NCBI GenBank assembly: GCA_902767175.1
Contig: CACXGH010000083.1
Coordinates: 1-7,511, forward strand
Source: an uncultured Ruminococcus sp.
Lineage (GTDB): Bacteria; Bacillota; Clostridia; Oscillospirales; Acutalibacteraceae
Length of the DNA stretch: 7,511 bases
Reading direction: 5' to 3'
The position numbers and the translations under genes were made by a program. Under the pieces are notes generated by a model. That model worked only from the letters and a program-made list of their open reading frames with translations, did no database searches and was not told the origin of the DNA. How positions within the stretch are numbered: position 1 is the stretch's first letter; each line of letters starts with the position of its first letter. This document shows positions 4,244 to 7,511 of this stretch, piece by piece.

Positions 4244-6826
4244 TCACTGCTCTTCTTCAAAAAGAGTTTCGGTGTAAATCAGGTTTCCCTCTTTGTCATA
4301 GCGGTTATAGATGATTGTCGATGCAAGTTCGGATATAACTATCTCCTCTGTTCTTGTATTGCGGCTGTTTCCGTCAAGCCAATATTCATATACATTTCCG
4401 TTTATATAATCAGGATAATACTGTATATCATATATGCTATTCATTATATTATAGCGGTCACGGTCAATATGCCAATTTTTTGATGTCCTTTTATACGGCA
4501 TATCGGGCGCTTCCTTGATTATCCGCTTTACATCTTCAAGTGTAAGCTTTGGTGCGGTCGGGTCAGTCTCTCCGGCGGCTATGCTTATCTGATAAGCTAA
4601 GCTTCCGCTGTAGGATATGGCAAGATCATATAAAATCAGAATCTTGTCTATCTGTTCCTGTGTCAGTCCCGGGTAACGGGAATAAATTATATTGGTTAAT
4701 ATATCCGCATAATTCCCGGAATATTTAAGCATACTGACAGCTTCCTCAGATGCTCTTATGTTATAATCGGCTTTTTTTCCCTGTCGGCTGTCTTCATTTG
4801 TTACGTCATCTGAGTTTAGAAGCGGTTTCGGTCTGGCTTCGGGTATTATTATATTCAGCACATCGGTTACAAGTGAGGCATCTCTTCCGTATAGTACTTC
4901 ATGATATCTGTTGCCGTCATCATCTGTTTTGGTAAAATAAATCATGGAAAAAGCCGTGTAATTCATATCAAATACCAGAGATTCATTTTTCCCTGCAAGC
5001 TTGAAAAAAATATTCCCATATACACCGCTGCCGCAAAAAATCTCGTCAGGTTCTTTTTGCAAAAGACAGAGCTGCTTATAAATGTACTGTGAACGGTCCT
5101 CTGACTGTTCTAAGCTTTGTCTGATAATATCAAGCACCTGTATAAGTGTTATTCTTGGTCTGTCGGGGTCTGTCTTACCAAGTATTATGCTTTCAAGATA
5201 ACTGTAATTACTGCCAATGCTATACTTAACGTGAGTTGAATTCATAAGTGCTTCAAAGACAGAAATAAGGTCTGTCTGTTCATCAGTGTAGTCAATATAG
5301 GCATTTTTAATAGCAGTACGATTCCTGTCTGTCTTCTTTTTGAATTCCTCTATCATCAGACGCTTTGCTGTTTCTTCATCGTTTTTCTTAAGTATTTTTG
5401 AATCTGGAATAAGCAGATCTCTGACTGATTTTGAATAGGGAATAACATTATCATAATCGTTTTCGTATTCCTTGACTATATCATCATATTTCTGCAGCAG
5501 CTCGTCAGAATCGGATTCGGTTTTGTACAGATCATAAAGCTTATTGACCAACGGTATTATAAGTCTGTCCTTGTCATTCTGTGTATAGCTGCCTTTAATA
5601 AGATATTCAGGTGAAAGATCTGCTGCATACATCTCATTCTGCAGTTCTTTCAGACTGTTTATATGTTCCGTTTCATGCGATAATGAGTTATCATTCTCTT
5701 TAATGCTTACAGGACTGTCACTGATACATGCGGCGGCTGTAATTGCTGTAATCAGTACTGCACATAAAGCTGTCAGCAGGGCAGAGGGCTGTCTGTATCT
5801 TAAAGCCGAGCCTATTCTTTCTTTGACGGCTGTTTTTCCGAAGGCTGTCGGAGATATTGCGAAATGCTCCCTTGATACACTGCACTGCAAAAGAACTGTG
5901 GCATAGAGCTTTTTCTTGTCCGTGTCTGCGCCTTCAAGAACTCTTTCATCACAGGCTATTTCAACATCTCTGCAAAACAGAATATAAGAGAGCCACACAA
6001 GAGGGTCGAACCAATAAACGGCAAGAATCAGAAATGCCAGCGGCTTTTTCAGGTGATCGAGATGGTTTATATGAGCCTGTTCATGTGCTAAGATCAGTTC
6101 CCGTTCATATCTGTGAAGTCCCTCAGGAAGATATATCTTAGGACGGAGAAATCCTATAATAAAAGGTGTGCTGATACTGCCGCATACATATATATTGTTT
6201 TCCTCATGAACAGCACCCCGTACACTGCGGCATATCTTAACATAAGAAATAATAGAATATGCTGCAAGTATTGCTGTACCTGACAGCCATATAACAGCAA
6301 TGATATCAGCAATGCTGCTTTCGACAGCAATGGAGAGATATGGCTGTTTATCTGCGGTACGAGCCGTTTGTGTCTCAGTGGGGTCGGGGTTGGTAATATA
6401 TGTATTTACAGCAGGCTCTTTACTGTTGTCATAAGGGGGAACAACAGAGGTGCTGTTCTGAGGATACGATTTTACAGCGGTATTTTTTTCTGTCGAACGG
6501 CTTATATATTCAGCCGTTGTCTTATCCGTTTTTTCTGTGCTGTAGTTTTCAGGTATTATATTATTGTTATTCCTGATAATGTCTGTCTGTTTATTATCGG
6601 TTACAGTGATGACTGTGTCAGGCTGTATTTCATCTGAGGGCTGGAATAAACCGATAAACTGCGGCAATGAAAACGGTATAACAAGCCTTATCGCTGCAGC
6701 TGCCCACAAAATACAGATATACCTTTTCGGCATTTTTTTAAGAGCTGCCCTCAGCACAAGTATTATAAGAAGAAGAATTCCTGCAGAAATGCTCATATTA
6801 AGAATCGAAAAAAACAATCCGCTCAT
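4244..6826 (-). CDS. BlaR1-like M56 zinc-metalloprotease receptor with an unusual duplicated sensor region
   Basis: Membrane antirepressor expected to cleave or trigger loss of the adjacent BlaI. Domains of the 860 residues: TM helices about 7-28 and 37-58; an extracellular Thr/Asn-rich loop 62-168, long for the family; TM about 170-195; cytoplasmic M56 protease with HEQAH at 248-252 (zinc ligands H248 and H252, catalytic E249) and CDE at 292-294 (E294 probable third ligand); TM about 348-367; then about 490 outer residues. Classical BlaR1 is near 600 residues and ends in a penicillin-binding domain with an acylated Ser in STYK. No such SxxK in a suitable context is seen. Instead there is a helical part (about 380-540) and two related modules at about 540-650 and 738-858, sharing GKTDPDRPRITL/GETDPTAPKLTL and a GN-x-YxxxL strand ending. 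Start ATG overlaps the blaI stop (ATGA) with GAGGAGGGAG 5 bases upstream. Receptor class is firm; ligand unknown. Confidence 0.9.
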   Translation of the reverse strand: MSGLFFSILNMSISAGILLLIILVLRAALKKMPKRYICILWAAAAIRLVIPFSLPQFIGLFQPSDEIQPDTVITVTDNKQTDIIRNNNNIIPENYSTEKTDKTTAEYISRSTEKNTAVKSYPQNSTSVVPPYDNSKEPAVNTYITNPDPTETQTARTADKQPYLSIAVESSIADIIAVIWLSGTAILAAYSIISYVKICRSVRGAVHEENNIYVCGSISTPFIIGFLRPKIYLPEGLHRYERELILAHEQAHINHLDHLKKPLAFLILAVYWFDPLVWLSYILFCRDVEIACDERVLEGADTDKKKLYATVLLQCSVSREHFAISPTAFGKTAVKERIGSALRYRQPSALLTALCAVLITAITAAACISDSPVSIKENDNSLSHETEHINSLKELQNEMYAADLSPEYLIKGSYTQNDKDRLIIPLVNKLYDLYKTESDSDELLQKYDDIVKEYENDYDNVIPYSKSVRDLLIPDSKILKKNDEETAKRLMIEEFKKKTDRNRTAIKNAYIDYTDEQTDLISVFEALMNSTHVKYSIGSNYSYLESIILGKTDPDRPRITLIQVLDIIRQSLEQSEDRSQYIYKQLCLLQKEPDEIFCGSGVYGNIFFKLAGKNESLVFDMNYTAFSMIYFTKTDDDGNRYHEVLYGRDASLVTDVLNIIIPEARPKPLLNSDDVTNEDSRQGKKADYNIRASEEAVSMLKYSGNYADILTNIIYSRYPGLTQEQIDKILILYDLAISYSGSLAYQISIAAGETDPTAPKLTLEDVKRIIKEAPDMPYKRTSKNWHIDRDRYNIMNSIYDIQYYPDYINGNVYEYWLDGNSRNTRTEEIVISELASTIIYNRYDKEGNLIYTETLFEEEQ

Positions 6827-7191
6827 GTATCTCCCTCCTCATATTCGTCAATCATTCTGCGGAGTTCCTCTATTTCCTTTGCTGACAGCTTTTTCTTGCT
6901 TGTGAATGCTGCAAAAAAAGCGGGAAGAGACCCGTTGAATGTCTGCTCTACAAACTGTTCACTTTGTGCCGAAATGTATTCATCACGGGAAATAATAGAA
7001 GTAACAGTTCCTCTTTTATTCTGAAAAATGCCCTTATTGCAAAGACGCTTCAATACAGTAAAAGAGGTCGTTTTCTGCCAGCCCAATAATTCTTCACTCT
7101 TTTGCGAAAGCTCGCTTGAAGTCAACGGCTCATTATCCCATATAATATCGGCAAATTTCGCTTCAGAAGAGCCGGGCTTTAATTCATTCAT
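6823..7191 (-). CDS. blaI: BlaI/MecI-family winged-helix repressor
   Basis: A 122-residue DNA-binding repressor of the usual family length. Residues about 8-70 form the winged helix, with LTSSELSQKSEELLGWQKTT and VLKRLCNKGIFQ matching the family W-x-x-x-T-V-x-x-x-L-x-R-L-x-x-K-G pattern. Residues about 73-120 are the dimerisation arm, ending LSAKEIEELRRMI as in BlaI and MecI. The segment AFFAAF at 91-96 sits where Staphylococcus BlaI and MecI carry the Asn-Phe bond cut during induction; here it would be Ala95-Phe96. The frame extends to a TTG at 7218, but ATG 7191 is preferred because GGGGGTGA lies 5 bases ahead and the family N-terminus begins there. First gene of a two-gene operon with the receptor, and probably autoregulated through operators at 7225-7262. 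The target may not be a beta-lactamase, so the symbol denotes family only. Confidence 0.9.
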   Translation of the reverse strand: MNELKPGSSEAKFADIIWDNEPLTSSELSQKSEELLGWQKTTSFTVLKRLCNKGIFQNKRGTVTSIISRDEYISAQSEQFVEQTFNGSLPAFFAAFTSKKKLSAKEIEELRRMIDEYEEGDT

Positions 7192-7224
7192 ACAATCACC
7201 CCCGCCATTGATCATCAAATCATT

Positions 7225-7237
7225 CTACATAATGTAG
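7225..7237. promoter_or_regulatory. BlaI operator, promoter-proximal to the gene
   Basis: CTACA-TAA-TGTAG, a perfect dyad of 5-bp arms and 3-base centre containing the TACA/TGTA core known for BlaI/MecI sites. It covers roughly positions +3 to +15 of the predicted minus-strand transcript, where bound repressor would block initiation or clearance. Confidence 0.85.
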
Positions 7238-7246
7238 TACAACTAT

Positions 7247-7275
7247 ATACTACACTATGTAGAATAGTTTGTCAA
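7247..7275 (-). promoter_or_regulatory. Promoter of the blaI-receptor operon
   Basis: On the minus strand a perfect TTGACA (7275-7270) is followed after exactly 17 bases by TAGTAT (7252-7247), a 4-of-6 match to the -10 consensus. Predicted transcript start is near 7240, leaving a leader of about 50 bases to the ATG at 7191. One operator lies in the spacer and touches the -10 box; the other covers the start of the transcript. Confidence 0.75.
7250..7262. promoter_or_regulatory. BlaI operator, between the -35 and -10 boxes
   Basis: CTACA-CTA-TGTAG, the same arms and spacing as the first operator, with centres 25 bases apart. The facing halves of the two sites also form a dyad (TGTAGTA at 7233-7239 with TACTACA at 7248-7254), so the whole 38-base block 7225-7262 is an imperfect palindrome. 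That suggests cooperative binding of two dimers. Confidence 0.85.
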
Positions 7276-7279
7276 TAGT

Positions 7280-7331
7280 ATTTATAAAATTTAATGAAAC
7301 GCTGAATTTATAAAATTTAATGAAACTCTGA
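7280..7331. repeat. Tandem duplication of a 26-base unit
   Basis: Units 7280-7305 and 7306-7331 are identical except for one G/T change (AAACGCTGA against AAACTCTGA). Each contains the AT-rich palindrome TAAAATTTA. It lies just upstream of the -35 box of the blaI promoter. An upstream AT-rich promoter element or a simple slippage duplication are both possible. Confidence 0.8.
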
Positions 7332-7363
7332 GCTGTTTGTCGATTACTTTATTTAGCTTTAGG

Positions 7364-7392
7364 TTGCAGAGTATGCTTTTTCATGATAAAAT
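7364..7392 (+). promoter_or_regulatory. Orphan rightward promoter running into the right terminal repeat
   Basis: TTGCAG (7364-7369), a 17-base spacer, then TAAAAT (7387-7392) on the plus strand, with predicted transcript start near 7399. No start codon with a ribosome site follows before the repeat begins at 7430. It may once have served a gene now displaced by the repeat, or it may transcribe the repeat itself. Confidence 0.45.
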
Positions 7393-7429
7393 AAGATAAA
7401 GAAATACACTTATGTAAAGAGCAGCAGTA

Positions 7430-7511
7430 TTAAACAAGGAGCAAAGCTCCAACAAGCTCGCTTGATTGGAGCGAGCGACGCCGTCAACAGACGTCGGGGA
7501 GCTTTAGCTCC
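7430..7511 (-). repeat. 82-base hairpin-rich terminal repeat, right copy
   Basis: Reverse complement of 60-141 with a single mismatch at 7482. The same four hairpins form. Its inner end (TTAAACAAGG side) faces the window and the element runs off the right edge, so its full length is unknown. The two copies are about 7.3 kb apart and point their shared inner end toward each other, so recombination between them would invert the whole interval. Confidence 0.85.

Noticed and set aside
5703..6141. Plus-strand frames opposite the receptor gene
   Set aside because: They are antisense to the M56 protease and membrane-helix codons, with no ribosome sites or recognisable domains.
6480..6540. Two STEK tetrapeptides in the receptor as possible PBP-type SxxK nucleophiles
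   Set aside because: They lie in the low-complexity Thr/Asn-rich loop between membrane helices 2 and 3, outside any folded PBP-like context, with no accompanying SxN or KTG motifs.
4244..7191. Calling the operon a beta-lactam resistance module
   Set aside because: No beta-lactamase or alternative PBP gene is present and the receptor lacks the PBP sensor domain; only the regulatory families match.
60..7511. Composite transposon bounded by the 82-base repeats
   Set aside because: No transposase is seen, no target duplication can be checked at the window edges, and the contents look like damaged chromosomal genes. Two independent insertions or a rearrangement fit equally well.

Overview
The window looks like chromosome of a gut or rumen Clostridia member, most likely Oscillospiraceae near Ruminococcus. 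This rests on moderately AT-rich genes with strong AGGAGG-type ribosome sites, a surface pilin with a sorting tail, a TPM-domain membrane protein, an FMN-binding/4Fe-4S membrane gene pair, and a BlaI/M56 regulatory pair. The genus is inferred from gene content and style only. There are no rRNA or tRNA genes, no CRISPR array and no recognisable transposase gene.

Layout. Both ends carry one copy of an 82-base hairpin-rich repeat in inverted orientation (60-141 and 7430-7511, one mismatch). Left to right: an FMN-binding lipid-face protein whose 5' end is replaced by the repeat (84-587, +); a chimeric gene joining the front of a NapH-like 4Fe-4S membrane protein to the back of a cupin (584-1222, +); a 61-base MITE-like repeat and a bidirectional terminator; a TPM-domain membrane protein (1426 to about 2445-2460, -) with its own promoter; a stretch with a half repeat, an aborted 7-codon reading frame and a terminator; a 5'-truncated LPXTG-type pilin remnant (2696-3967, -) that ends exactly at a perfect 27-bp palindrome (3941-3998); a terminator and a second, inverted copy of the 61-base repeat; and an M56 BlaR1-like receptor (4244-6826, -) overlapping a BlaI repressor gene (6823-7191, -), which has a clear promoter and two operators. 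A 26-bp tandem duplication and an orphan rightward promoter lie between this operon and the right-hand repeat.

How the parts work together. The only complete functional unit is the BlaI-BlaR1 operon. BlaI should repress its own promoter through two CTACA-N3-TGTAG sites, and the receptor's cytoplasmic zinc protease should relieve repression when its outer domain senses something. That outer domain is not a penicillin-binding domain. It contains a duplicated module that I do not recognise, so the ligand is open and beta-lactam sensing should not be assumed. No target gene other than the operon itself is visible.

The rest reads as a damaged region. Three gene breaks coincide with repeat or palindrome ends: the FMN gene start, the 4Fe-4S/cupin junction (which carries 17 bases identical to the inner end of the terminal repeat), and the pilin 5' end. 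The best-supported story is rearrangement mediated by repeats. The most novel candidates are the receptor's sensor domain and the hairpin repeat family.
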